44,076 nucleotides of DNA, taken from NCBI GenBank assembly GCA_052273485.1, contig DAVZID010000024.1, positions 1 through 44,076 on the forward strand, written 5' to 3'. Under the pieces are notes generated by a model. It made no database searches, was not told where the DNA came from, and saw only the letters and a list, made by a program, of their open reading frames with translations. Made by a program: the position numbers and the translations under genes. Shown in pieces: positions 23,565 to 31,150 of this stretch (position 1 is the first letter of the stretch; every line of letters starts with the position of its first letter). The stretch is from Anthropogastromicrobium sp052273485. GTDB lineage: Bacteria > Bacillota > Clostridia > Lachnospirales > Lachnospiraceae.

Positions 23565-24321
23565 AGAGAAACAAAATAGGAAAAAGAAAGATGAGAAGAA
23601 AAATAGCAATGAAACCATGCGAAAAGAAACCGTGTTAATTGACGAAACAGAATGTATTTTGATTGGAAATTTTGACCCAAAGTATATTTTGCTGCAACCG
23701 ACAGACAAAGAAGGATTAAAGGCGCTGGTGGCAGAGGCTGATTTTATCAGAAAACAGGTGTCGATCCCATTTTGTCTAATTGGCATTTCGGTAGAGAGTT
23801 GGAACCGGGATCTTTCAGTGTGGGAGGCAGAGCCTGTGTTTGGAAAAGAGGCATTTGGTGGCCAGGCGGAGGCGTTTTTGAAACGAATCGAAACCATTTT
23901 TCTTCCAGAAATCTTCCTAAAATATGGACAGGATGGAATAACAGTGGACCTTCCGATTCTTGTAGGCGGTTATTCACTTGCCGGGTTGTTTGCACTTTGG
24001 GCAGGATATCAGTCTGAGCTTTTTTGTGGGGTAGCGGCAGTTTCTCCATCTGTTTGGTTTCCTGGATGGATGGCATACGCAAAGACGCATATTCCTCATG
24101 TACAAAAGGTATATTTTAGTCTTGGTGATCGCGAGGAAAAGACAAGGAATCGTACGATGGCCGTTGTGGGAGAGAATATCCGGGCTATGCAGGATATTTT
24201 GCAGCCCATTCTTTCAAAACAGAACTGTATCCTTGAATGGAATAAAGGCAATCACTTCCAGAATACGACAGAGCGTACCGCACGAGGGTTTGCCTGGCTG
24301 TTAAATGAATTTGAAAAATAA
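23551..24321 (+). CDS. Alpha/beta-hydrolase, esterase-like protein
   Basis: A 256-residue protein with a nucleophile elbow GGYSLAGLFALW (Ser in G-x-S-x-[AG]), and AAVSPSVWFPGW and YFSLGDREEK further on. The likely catalytic His is in WNKGNHF. This order fits the esterase D/enterochelin-esterase-like group of hydrolases. The substrate is unknown. ATG 23551 overlaps the previous gene by 14 bases and follows GGACAGG. The resulting first 22 residues are very Lys-rich and may be a disordered leader. A start at 23617 (MRKETVLID) would remove it and is also possible. The frame is open further upstream, but only as a shadow of the small gene. Confidence 0.7.
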   Translation: MEDDKEKQNRKKKDEKKNSNETMRKETVLIDETECILIGNFDPKYILLQPTDKEGLKALVAEADFIRKQVSIPFCLIGISVESWNRDLSVWEAEPVFGKEAFGGQAEAFLKRIETIFLPEIFLKYGQDGITVDLPILVGGYSLAGLFALWAGYQSELFCGVAAVSPSVWFPGWMAYAKTHIPHVQKVYFSLGDREEKTRNRTMAVVGENIRAMQDILQPILSKQNCILEWNKGNHFQNTTERTARGFAWLLNEFEK

Positions 24322-24350
24322 AATTAAAAATACATTATAAGAAATATAAG

Positions 24351-24396
24351 AAAACTGTCACAGAGAAAATGAATAATGGTTCTGCGACAGTTTTTT
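24351..24396 (+). terminator. Terminator after esterase-like gene
   Basis: An imperfect AAAACTGTCACAGA / TCTGCGACAGTTTT stem, followed by TTTTTT. Confidence 0.8.
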
Positions 24397-24398
24397 GC

Positions 24399-24427
24399 TT
24401 GACAAGAAAGATTTTTTTTGATATAAC
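24399..24427 (+). promoter_or_regulatory. Promoter of recombinase-like/methyltransferase operon
   Basis: TTGACA (24399-24404) and TATAAC (24422-24427) with 17-base spacing, directly after the terminator. Confidence 0.75.
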
Positions 24428-24428
24428 A

Positions 24429-24451
24429 ATAACATAAAAGTAGCATAACTT
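24429..24451 (+). repeat. Shared 23-bp promoter-proximal element, copy 1
   Basis: ATAACATAAAAGTAGCATAA plus CTT starts one base after the -10 box. The identical 23 bases recur at 26324-26346, again just after a -10 box. It holds ATAAC twice, 16 bases apart. Confidence 0.85.
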
Positions 24452-24513
24452 AAAAGACAGAAATTCACGACCATACCCCATTAACTTAACAGCATAAGAA
24501 AGAGGAAAACGCA

Positions 24514-25665
24514 ATGGAAGACAAAGCAGAGGACAAAAAAAGAAAAGAAAACTCTCAGCCTGAACAACATGACAAGCGAAAGCACCGAAGAAATTCAGCA
24601 GAAAAGCTTCTGGCAGAGCAAAAAAATTACACCTTTAGCACAGAAGATCTTTTGATTTTGGATCAGTGGGAAAAGACACTGAAAAATCAAAGAACACGTT
24701 CTACTTATATTGGTGCAATTCTTTTGGTATGTGACTTTTATCGAAAGCCAATTCATGAGATTGAGCCACAGGAATGGGTTTCGTATGTAAATAAGACGAT
24801 GCCAGATCAGATTGTAAGGCGTGAAATTTCCGTTTCCACGTCGCGTATTCGCTATTATGCGATTATTGGCTTTCTTGAATTTTACAGCACGAAATATCCA
24901 GAATATGCAAATCTGGAAGAATCATTTTTAAATCCAGCACATGCACCGACACCGAAGGTAAACAAATACCCGACGGCAGCACAGATGGCAACCATTCTTC
25001 AGGCAATGAAAAAGGCTGATCTTCAAGTATACATTGCAGCACTTCTTGCCTATGAATGTGCGCTTGCACCAAGCGAGATCATTGAGCTTCAGACGGACTC
25101 CTTTATTCGAAATGAAGAGAATGGTACTTGTATGTTGTCTGTCCCAGGAAAGGCCAAACGTCTGATTGTCATCCGGGAAGATTTAATGGAAGAAATTGAG
25201 CATTTCTTTTCTGCGGGTGGCTACTATGGTGACGATTGGCTTCTTCACAACAAATATGGTGGTCAAATGCGGGCATCCGTACTTCAGCGGGCTTGCCGTA
25301 AGGCACAGCAGGCGGCAATTGATTCTGGGGCTATATTAGAGCCGTATTCACTGATTTCTATTCGAAGTGCAGCAATTCATCGCTTTTTGATGTCGGATGG
25401 CGCAAAAGGCACCAGCACGGCTCAGTATACCGGAATCAGCGAGGCATACGCGTTTCAGATGCAGAGTGTCGGTCTTTCCTCCGCTGTACAGCTGCCAGGA
25501 ACAAAGCGTGGTTACACCATTTCCGATCTGCTTGCACCTGAAAATGGTGAATTGCAGGATACGAAAGTCACAGAATCAATGGATCAAAGTGGTAAGACAC
25601 AGACAAAGCATAAAAAGAAGCAGCTAGAGACAGAAAAAAGGAGCATGGATGATGGGACAGAGTGA
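24514..25665 (+). CDS. Tyrosine-recombinase-like protein lacking most catalytic residues
   Basis: A 383-residue protein. Residues 45-130 look like the SAM-like core-binding domain of XerC/D-type recombinases (LLILDQWEKTLKNQRTRSTYIGAI). Residues 145-340 follow the catalytic-domain plan. The active site is altered. Box I reads CALAPSEIIEL, where relatives have GLRxSEl, so the first Arg is Ala. The beta-hairpin Lys survives (VPGKAKRL). Box II reads SLISIRSAAIHRF, with Arg but without the flanking His residues. No clear LGH motif or nucleophilic Tyr follows. I infer a non-cutting DNA-binding relative. Both termini are charged, low-complexity tails. GAGG precedes ATG, and the gene overlaps a methyltransferase gene by 17 bases. 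Confidence 0.65.
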   Translation: MEDKAEDKKRKENSQPEQHDKRKHRRNSAEKLLAEQKNYTFSTEDLLILDQWEKTLKNQRTRSTYIGAILLVCDFYRKPIHEIEPQEWVSYVNKTMPDQIVRREISVSTSRIRYYAIIGFLEFYSTKYPEYANLEESFLNPAHAPTPKVNKYPTAAQMATILQAMKKADLQVYIAALLAYECALAPSEIIELQTDSFIRNEENGTCMLSVPGKAKRLIVIREDLMEEIEHFFSAGGYYGDDWLLHNKYGGQMRASVLQRACRKAQQAAIDSGAILEPYSLISIRSAAIHRFLMSDGAKGTSTAQYTGISEAYAFQMQSVGLSSAVQLPGTKRGYTISDLLAPENGELQDTKVTESMDQSGKTQTKHKKKQLETEKRSMDDGTE

Positions 25666-26263
25666 AGTACAGAAGGAAAGTCAATGGGATAAGATGCTAA
25701 AGATTAAGACAACAGGACGTGATGACAGTCATGCAGATGCATTTTGTTATCCATATGAGCCGACACCGTACTGTGTGTTGGAGCGTCTGGCAAATAGTGG
25801 TCTGATTCAAAAGAAACAAAAACTTATTGATTATGGAACAGGAAAGGGAAGAGTGTGCTTTTTTCTGTCTTATCAGACCAGGTGTCAATCTATTGGAATT
25901 GAGTACGACGAGCGAATTTTTGCTGGGGCAGAAGAGAATAAAGAACATGCGGTATCCGGTGGACGCACTCAGTTTGTTCTAGCAAATGCAGAGAAGTATG
26001 AAGTGCCGACTGATGTGAGCTTTTGCTATTTCTTTAATCCCTTTTCAGTGGAAATTTTAAAGAGGGTAGTAGCGAGAATCCTTGATTCCTATTACGAAAA
26101 TCCAAGACCATTGCAGCTTCTTTTTTATTATCCATCAGATGAATATGTCAGTTGGTTGATGACGCAGGATGAGATTTTATTTTCGGATGAGATTGACTGT
26201 AGAGATTTATTTGATGGGGAGGATAACAGAGAGAAGATTTTAATATTTGAAGTGGGGTGTTAG
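25649..26263 (+). CDS. SAM-dependent methyltransferase, class I
   Basis: A 204-residue protein. Motif I is IDYGTGKGRVCFFL, preceded by YEPTPYCVLERLANSGLI. IGIEYDERIFAGA is the acidic loop that contacts the ribose. FCYFFNPFSVEIL stands where the NPPF/NPPY-like motif IV would be. The fold is convincing but the target is not: related proteins methylate DNA, RNA, proteins or small molecules. GGAG lies just before the ATG ATG pair. The 17-base overlap with the recombinase-like gene implies that the two are made together. Confidence 0.8.
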   Translation: MMGQSEVQKESQWDKMLKIKTTGRDDSHADAFCYPYEPTPYCVLERLANSGLIQKKQKLIDYGTGKGRVCFFLSYQTRCQSIGIEYDERIFAGAEENKEHAVSGGRTQFVLANAEKYEVPTDVSFCYFFNPFSVEILKRVVARILDSYYENPRPLQLLFYYPSDEYVSWLMTQDEILFSDEIDCRDLFDGEDNREKILIFEVGC

Positions 26264-26315
26264 TCAATTGGTCAAATTGAAAAGATAGAGAAAGGAAAGC
26301 AAAGAGCTACTCATA

Positions 26316-26346
26316 TATACTGCATAACATAAAAGTAGCATAACTT
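26316..26346 (+). promoter_or_regulatory. -10 box and shared 23-bp element, copy 2
   Basis: TATACT (26316-26321) is followed after two bases by the same 23 bases as 24429-24451 (here 26324-26346). No good -35 lies 17 bases upstream, so an activator may be needed here. The start codon of the FliB-like gene is 105 bases downstream. Confidence 0.6.
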
Positions 26347-26450
26347 TAAATAGCAAAACTTTCCACCCCAAAATTTTATTTCTCAACACACACATTTACT
26401 CACAAAAACAACAAGCATAAACAGCTGAAATAAAACTAAAAAGGAGTATT

Positions 26451-27617
26451 ATGGAAACCAGAAAACCAGAATATTATGATGAATTTGTCTGTATCGCAGA
26501 TAAATGTCCGATGACCTGTTGCCGTGAATGGAAAATAGGCGTAGATGACGAGACAAACCAAAAATGGAAGACATTAGAACCGCCAAAAGAGGTTCATCCA
26601 ATCCGAAAAAATCTTAGTCAGTACACAGGCAAAAAAGATGGAAGCCATGTTATTGCGTTAAATAAAAAGCATTTATGTCCATTTCTGGATGAAAAGAAGC
26701 TATGCCGACTAGTATGCACGTATGGAGATCATGTTTTATCAGAAACATGTCGCATCTTTCCAAGAGAAGTGCATGAGTTTTCTGACCGAAGGGAGCTTTT
26801 TTTGATGCCGTCTTGCCCGGCTGTCATTGATTTGATGCGAAAATATCCAGATTGTCGTTACATTGAAACCAATAGTAGCTCAGAAGATGATAATGATATT
26901 CTGCGTAAGGCGCGCAGTATCTTTTCAGATTGGATGCGAAGAAAAGAATATGAGCCACAGGAAAATTCAAAACACATTTTCTTTGCTGCGTTGGAGTTAC
27001 AGCGAATTTTATTAGATGATCCAGCAATTGCATCAAAAAGCTTAGAAGAGTATACGAGTACATCACTTCAAAAACAACTTGCAGATGCAATTCAACAGAT
27101 TCCATCTGATGCAAAGAGTGCTTTTTTGGAACAGAATGAGTTATTTTTAGATTTGACAGCTAACTATGAGAAAGAAGGTCTTTATCAAACAGAATTAGAA
27201 CAAGTGCTTTATCAGGCAAAAACAATAGAAGATACAATAGAGAACTTGGGAGACGATGAACCATTGCCATTTTCAAGGCAGAAGGCAGAATTTGATCAGG
27301 ATTTCTCAAGCTGGCAGGAACTAATGCGAAGCTTCTTGGTAGAAGAGATCGAGTCTGACTGTCTTCTTCCAGAGGGAACTATGCAGGATTTTCTTGTTCA
27401 TCTGGAATGGATTGCACTTGAATATGTGACAATCAAACATTTTCTATTCCTCGATTGGATGGAAAATGGTGCATTAACATACGAACGCGTGCGCGACACA
27501 ATTGTTTTGATTTGTCGTATGACTGGATATGAAGAGGCAGATATTTATGAATATATGGAAGATAGCTTTGAAGATGTTGTCTGGGAGTGGGGGTATCTTG
27601 CGATGATCCTGGCCTAA
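26451..27617 (+). CDS. FliB-like (flagellin lysine N-methylase family) protein
   Basis: A 388-residue protein with the Cys signature of the FliB family. The pattern CIADKCPMTCCREW (C14, C19, C23, C24) is followed by LCPFLDEKKLC and SETCRIFPRE, and probably binds an iron-sulfur cluster or metal. In Salmonella FliB methylates flagellin lysines. Many Clostridia carry several copies not linked to flagella, so the target here is unknown. There are no flagellar genes in the window. AAAGGAG precedes ATG. The LURP-one gene follows 17 bases later. Confidence 0.85.
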   Translation: METRKPEYYDEFVCIADKCPMTCCREWKIGVDDETNQKWKTLEPPKEVHPIRKNLSQYTGKKDGSHVIALNKKHLCPFLDEKKLCRLVCTYGDHVLSETCRIFPREVHEFSDRRELFLMPSCPAVIDLMRKYPDCRYIETNSSSEDDNDILRKARSIFSDWMRRKEYEPQENSKHIFFAALELQRILLDDPAIASKSLEEYTSTSLQKQLADAIQQIPSDAKSAFLEQNELFLDLTANYEKEGLYQTELEQVLYQAKTIEDTIENLGDDEPLPFSRQKAEFDQDFSSWQELMRSFLVEEIESDCLLPEGTMQDFLVHLEWIALEYVTIKHFLFLDWMENGALTYERVRDTIVLICRMTGYEEADIYEYMEDSFEDVVWEWGYLAMILA

Positions 27618-27634
27618 GTGATAGGAGGAACTAT

Positions 27635-28150
27635 ATGAGATTATTATTTCGGCAAAGAATATTTTCATGGTTTGACAGCTATGACATTTATGATGAATCG
27701 GGAAATACAGTATATACAGTAAAAGGACAGCTTTCATTGGGGCATTGCCTGAATATTTATGATAGAAACGAACAACATGTGGGAACTGTACAGGAGAAGA
27801 TTCTTACGTTTCTTCCCAAATTTGAGATTTATGAATATGACAAAGAAAATAATTGTCAGTATATTGGTTGTATCAGCAAAGAATTTACGTTTTTTAAGCC
27901 AAAATATAATATTGATTTCAATGGCTGGCATGTTGAAGGCAGTTGGACGGAATGGGATTATTCAATTATAACAGCGGATGGCTGTACAGTTGCCGAGATC
28001 TCAAAAGAACTGCTTCACATGACGGATACCTATGTGTTAGATGTAGCAAATCCGTCGGATGCGCTTCATGTATTGATGTTTGTTTTGGCAGTTGATGCAG
28101 AGAAATGTTCCAAAAATTCACCACTGTTCAGAAACCGTAGCTTTTCATAA
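27635..28150 (+). CDS. LURP-one-related (tubby C-terminal-like) family protein
   Basis: A 171-residue protein made of short beta strands. The start MRLLFRQRIFSWFDSYDIYD, then GNTVYTVKGQLSLGHCLNIYD and the WHVEGSWTEWDYSI strand pair, match the YxjI/LURP-one family with a tubby-like barrel. Bacterial members have no settled function; membrane-lipid association has been suggested for the fold. ATG 27635 is set by an AGGAGG site 6 bases upstream. It is probably co-transcribed with the FliB-like gene. Confidence 0.8.
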   Translation: MRLLFRQRIFSWFDSYDIYDESGNTVYTVKGQLSLGHCLNIYDRNEQHVGTVQEKILTFLPKFEIYEYDKENNCQYIGCISKEFTFFKPKYNIDFNGWHVEGSWTEWDYSIITADGCTVAEISKELLHMTDTYVLDVANPSDALHVLMFVLAVDAEKCSKNSPLFRNRSFS

Positions 28151-28163
28151 TATTAGGAAAACA

Positions 28164-28217
28164 CTCGTGACCTACTCGGTCATTGAATGGCCGAGGATTC
28201 CCGCGCCAGATTCCTAA
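28164..28217 (-). repeat. Interspersed palindromic element, copy B (inverted)
   Basis: Read on the minus strand, it shows the head GGAATCTGGCGCGGGA followed by ATCCTCGGCCAT, a short loop and ATGACCGAGTAGGT. It matches copy A at 13948-14001 in about 48 of 54 bases. The stem keeps pairing at most positions although it carries changes of its own. It lies between convergent genes. Confidence 0.85.
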
Positions 28218-28231
28218 AAAATAGAAAGTCA

Positions 28232-28281
28232 GAAAGGCCTTCCGGCCGTTCATTTTCCTATGAACGAATGGAAGGTCTTTT
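28232..28281 (-). terminator. Probable terminator of the thiamine-precursor operon
   Basis: On the minus strand AAAGACCTTCC (28281-28271 region) can pair with GGAAGGCCTTTC (28243-28232). The hairpin takes in the last codons of the TatD gene. A T-rich stretch follows only after some bases, so strength is uncertain. Confidence 0.45.
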
Positions 28282-29053
28282 CAAGTATCCGTGTAACTTC
28301 TTCAAGCGTAAGCTTATGAAAAGCAGCAATTTCTTTCATATTGCCAAACAAAATAGTAGGAAGTGCTTCGACAGAAAGGTGATCGGATGGTTGTAATCCG
28401 AAATAAGTTGGATACTCGGTATCTCCTTCGAAGGCCCATTCCACTGCACTCCAGCCATCAGTCTCCACAAGAACACGATTTAATGGGGTAGATTCCAATA
28501 CCTTATGTACGGCAGGATTTTTCTTTAGATCAGGACCAAGAGTGAAATAGCAGTCCTGATCCAGAAAATTTTCTAATCCATCCAAATCAGAATACCAGTG
28601 AACCAGATAACGGTTTGGATAGTGACGAATCAGTTTGGAAATCTCTTTTTCCTGGCCTTTGGTATGTAAAATAACCGGCTTTTTCTGTGCACTGGCAAAG
28701 GCTAGCTGCTGTTCAAAAACAAGTTGCTGACGAGAGAGTGGAATATCACACCAGACATTGTCCATACCGATTTCTCCGATAATGTCTGCTTTTTCAAGAA
28801 AAGGTTTCATATCATCGAAGGAATAAGCGGCACTTTGCCATGGATGAAGACCAAAGGCCGGGACAAGCCAGTTGCGGCAATTACCCTCTGCCGTTTTTTT
28901 CTTCGTTAGCGTTTCCGCTTCCTCTGATACAAGCTGCTGCAAAAAAGCGGCTTCCTGTGGATCTTGCGCACAGACCATTGAAACAATCGGTGTCTGTCTG
29001 CGAATCTTACGTTCCATTTCAGTACCCAGATGGGCATGTGCATCATAAATCAT
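28250..29053 (-). CDS. TatD family metal-dependent hydrolase
   Basis: A 267-residue amidohydrolase-fold protein. Metal-binding motifs are DAHAHLG (residues 4-10), GEIGMD, VILHTKG, VHWYSD and the late VETDGW, in the order of TatD proteins. Known members are Mg-dependent deoxyribonucleases or phosphoesterases. Its start overlaps the ATPase stop by 4 bases, so it belongs to the TPP-riboswitch operon. That location suggests a role in handling an imported thiamine fragment, for example a deformylase or amidase-like step. This is inference only; chance operon membership is possible. Confidence 0.82.
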   Translation of the reverse strand: MIYDAHAHLGTEMERKIRRQTPIVSMVCAQDPQEAAFLQQLVSEEAETLTKKKTAEGNCRNWLVPAFGLHPWQSAAYSFDDMKPFLEKADIIGEIGMDNVWCDIPLSRQQLVFEQQLAFASAQKKPVILHTKGQEKEISKLIRHYPNRYLVHWYSDLDGLENFLDQDCYFTLGPDLKKNPAVHKVLESTPLNRVLVETDGWSAVEWAFEGDTEYPTYFGLQPSDHLSVEALPTILFGNMKEIAAFHKLTLEEVTRILEKTFHSFIGK

Positions 29054-29790
29054 TCTTGTCTGCTTCCTCCCATAATTGTCTGATAAATGGTCTTGCGAAG
29101 TTCAGACTGTTCATATAACCATTGTCTTGTTCTGCCTTTCTCTGTAATAGCAAGTTCCCGTACAATGTTAGATGGCTTTTGTCCAAGAATCAAAATACGA
29201 TCGGATAGATAAATGGCCTCGTCCATGTCGTGTGTTACAAGCAGAACCGTGCGGTTTAACCGTTCACGCACAGAAAGTAGCCAATCCTGCATATCACCTC
29301 TTGAAATGACGTCTAACGCGCCAAAGGGTTCGTCTAGCAATAAAATATCTGCTTCACAAAGCGCAGTGCGTAAAAAGGCCGCACGCTGACGCATACCACC
29401 AGACAGACTAGAAGGATAGGCGGATTCATATCCCTCCAGTCCAAAGGCAGCAAAATTTTTCAGCGCCTCATTGCGTGCCTCTTTTTTGTGACCATGAATG
29501 CTTCCGTACAGACATACATTGTCCAGAATGGTTTTCCACGGAAATAGAAGATCATTTTGTGGCATGTAGGCAAAATGGCCAGAGACACCATGAATTGGTT
29601 TTCCATCGACCTCAATGGTCCCTGTTTCAAGTGGCAGCAAACCTGCTAACAGATTTAAAATAGTCGATTTGCCACATCCGGACGGACCAAGAATGCTAAC
29701 AAATTCTCCCTCATTCACCTGAAAATGGATATCATTTAAAATCGGTACTGTCGCATAAGAAAAAGATAAATCGGAAACACTCAGTTTCAT
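29050..29790 (-). CDS. thiZ: Thiamine-precursor ABC importer, ATPase (ThiZ-like)
   Basis: A cytoplasmic ATPase of about 246 residues. Walker A is GPSGCGKST, the Q-loop is in YMPQNDLLFPW, the signature is LSGGMRQR, Walker B is ILLLDEPFGALD and the switch His is in LVTHDMDEA. It is closest to the nitrate/sulfonate/taurine-type importer ATPases, which pair with NMT1/THI5-like binding proteins. The start is set at 29790 (MKLSVSDLSF); the frame continues to 29832 with a basic leader. Operon position with the binding protein, permease and TPP riboswitch supports pyrimidine-precursor uptake. Confidence 0.85.
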   Translation of the reverse strand: MKLSVSDLSFSYATVPILNDIHFQVNEGEFVSILGPSGCGKSTILNLLAGLLPLETGTIEVDGKPIHGVSGHFAYMPQNDLLFPWKTILDNVCLYGSIHGHKKEARNEALKNFAAFGLEGYESAYPSSLSGGMRQRAAFLRTALCEADILLLDEPFGALDVISRGDMQDWLLSVRERLNRTVLLVTHDMDEAIYLSDRILILGQKPSNIVRELAITEKGRTRQWLYEQSELRKTIYQTIMGGSRQE

Positions 29791-29837
29791 AAGCTTCTTG
29801 CCTTTTGCCTTTCTGTATTGTTTTACATTCAATTGCC

Positions 29838-30992
29838 TTATTTGCTTTCCTCGCTAGTACTATTTTCTTCACCAGTGCTGTTTTCCTCAATGATATCGTT
29901 TTGGTCGCTTGTATCACTCTTTGGTAAAAACTCATTGGTATAGCAATCCGATGCTGGAATTGCCTCATCAATTACACCATACTCTACCATGAAATCCGTA
30001 TAATTGTCCCATACTTCATCCTTCATTTCACCCCAGCGATCAGCATCCTCTGCGTACTTGGCAGAAAGATATTCTTGTGAATCGTTTAACAGATCCATAT
30101 CATAATCTGATGCATACTTGTGAAGAATCTCGGCACTTTCCTTTGGATTGGCAATTGCGTACTCATAGCCCTCGCTTGTTGCTTTTAAGAAGCGCTTTAC
30201 CAAATCTGGATTGTTCTCGGCTAATTCATCATTTGTGATAATAACAGGAGTGTAGTAGTCCAGACGCTCATCTAACTGACGAAGTTCCATATAGTTGATT
30301 GGAAAATCAGCAAGCTTACACTTAACAACATCCCAACCTTCAAAGAACCACATGATATCAACTTGATCCTTTAATGCTGCAAATCCTGAACCATCTGAGA
30401 TAACCATGTTCAGCTTAGAGAAGTCAGCACCGTCCTGAGTCATAACAGCCTTGATGACAGCCTCTTCACCTGGACCACCCCAACCAGCGTAGGTCTTTCC
30501 CTCAAAATCTTTAGGAGATTTGATATCTTTATCTGTATAGGTAGCAAATCCAGAGGTATTGTGCTGAATGATCGTGGCAATTGCCTTAATCGGGAGCGGA
30601 TCCTTAGAAGCAAGTGCAATCGTAACATCCTCCTGATAGCTAATACCAAAATCACCCTTGCCAACGGCAACTAAGGTTGCAGTAGCACCTTCGGTCGGTT
30701 CAACAATGTTTACCTTAAGTCCCTCTGCCTCATAAAGTCCCTGATCGAGTGCAACATACATTCCAGTATGATTGGTGTTTGCAACATAATCCAAAATAAC
30801 CGTTACTTCATCAAGGTCATTTGAATCATCGGAAGAAACCTCAGAGGTGCTTTCCTTTTCTGATTTGGTTTCCGCTTCTGTTTTTGTCTCTTTTCCAGCT
30901 GCAAGAGCAGACTCAGTAAAAGAACCTGCTACTACTAACGCTGCAGCAGCACCAAGAATCCACATTTGTTTTCCCATCATTTTTCTTCTCAT
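29838..30992 (-). CDS. thiY: Thiamine-precursor binding protein, NMT1/THI5-like (ThiY-like)
   Basis: A secreted solute-binding protein of 384 residues. It starts MRRKMMGKQMWILGAAAALV with a signal peptide ending ...SALAA. There is no lipobox Cys. A Glu/Ser/Thr-rich linker of about 30 residues follows. The domain itself begins VTVILDYVANTNHTGMYVALDQGLY, the NMT1/THI5 pattern, with GDFGISYQEDV. The C-terminus is again low-complexity (EENSTGEENSTSEESK). The start at 30992 is chosen because GGAG lies 8 bases upstream. Relatives bind hydroxymethylpyrimidine or formylaminopyrimidine, and TPP control upstream makes one of these the likely ligand. Confidence 0.85.
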   Translation of the reverse strand: MRRKMMGKQMWILGAAAALVVAGSFTESALAAGKETKTEAETKSEKESTSEVSSDDSNDLDEVTVILDYVANTNHTGMYVALDQGLYEAEGLKVNIVEPTEGATATLVAVGKGDFGISYQEDVTIALASKDPLPIKAIATIIQHNTSGFATYTDKDIKSPKDFEGKTYAGWGGPGEEAVIKAVMTQDGADFSKLNMVISDGSGFAALKDQVDIMWFFEGWDVVKCKLADFPINYMELRQLDERLDYYTPVIITNDELAENNPDLVKRFLKATSEGYEYAIANPKESAEILHKYASDYDMDLLNDSQEYLSAKYAEDADRWGEMKDEVWDNYTDFMVEYGVIDEAIPASDCYTNEFLPKSDTSDQNDIIEENSTGEENSTSEESK

Positions 30993-31040
30993 AATCATTT
31001 CTCCTTTTTTTCTCATTTTTGTGATTGCTTTTATAGTTGC

Positions 31041-31099
31041 ACTCAAATTGAATATCAACCTAAATATCAACTCAAATTCAGTTTCAATTCAAATTGAGT
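31041..31099 (-). repeat. Degenerate repeats between permease and binding protein genes
   Basis: About 60 bases of A/T-rich direct and inverted repeats: AATATCAACCTAAATATCAA, and CTCAAATTGA facing TCAATTCAAATTGAG. The inverted part could fold in the mRNA ahead of the binding protein gene and alter its yield. Confidence 0.5.
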
Positions 31100-31150
31100 C
31101 ATGTAACTGATCTGCCAGTTGTATCTTCTCACACACTTTTATGTGCATTC

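Noticed and set aside
24514..26263. Integron, prophage or genomic-island integrase module
   Set aside because: The recombinase-like protein lacks catalytic residues. No tRNA gene, att duplication or phage gene is nearby.
28187..28396. 69-residue ORF starting MAEDSRARFLKN, similar to the start of a minus-strand ORF ending at 13980
   Set aside because: The similarity comes from both ORFs reading the shared palindromic element. There is no ribosome binding site, and the rest of the ORF lies antisense to the TatD gene.
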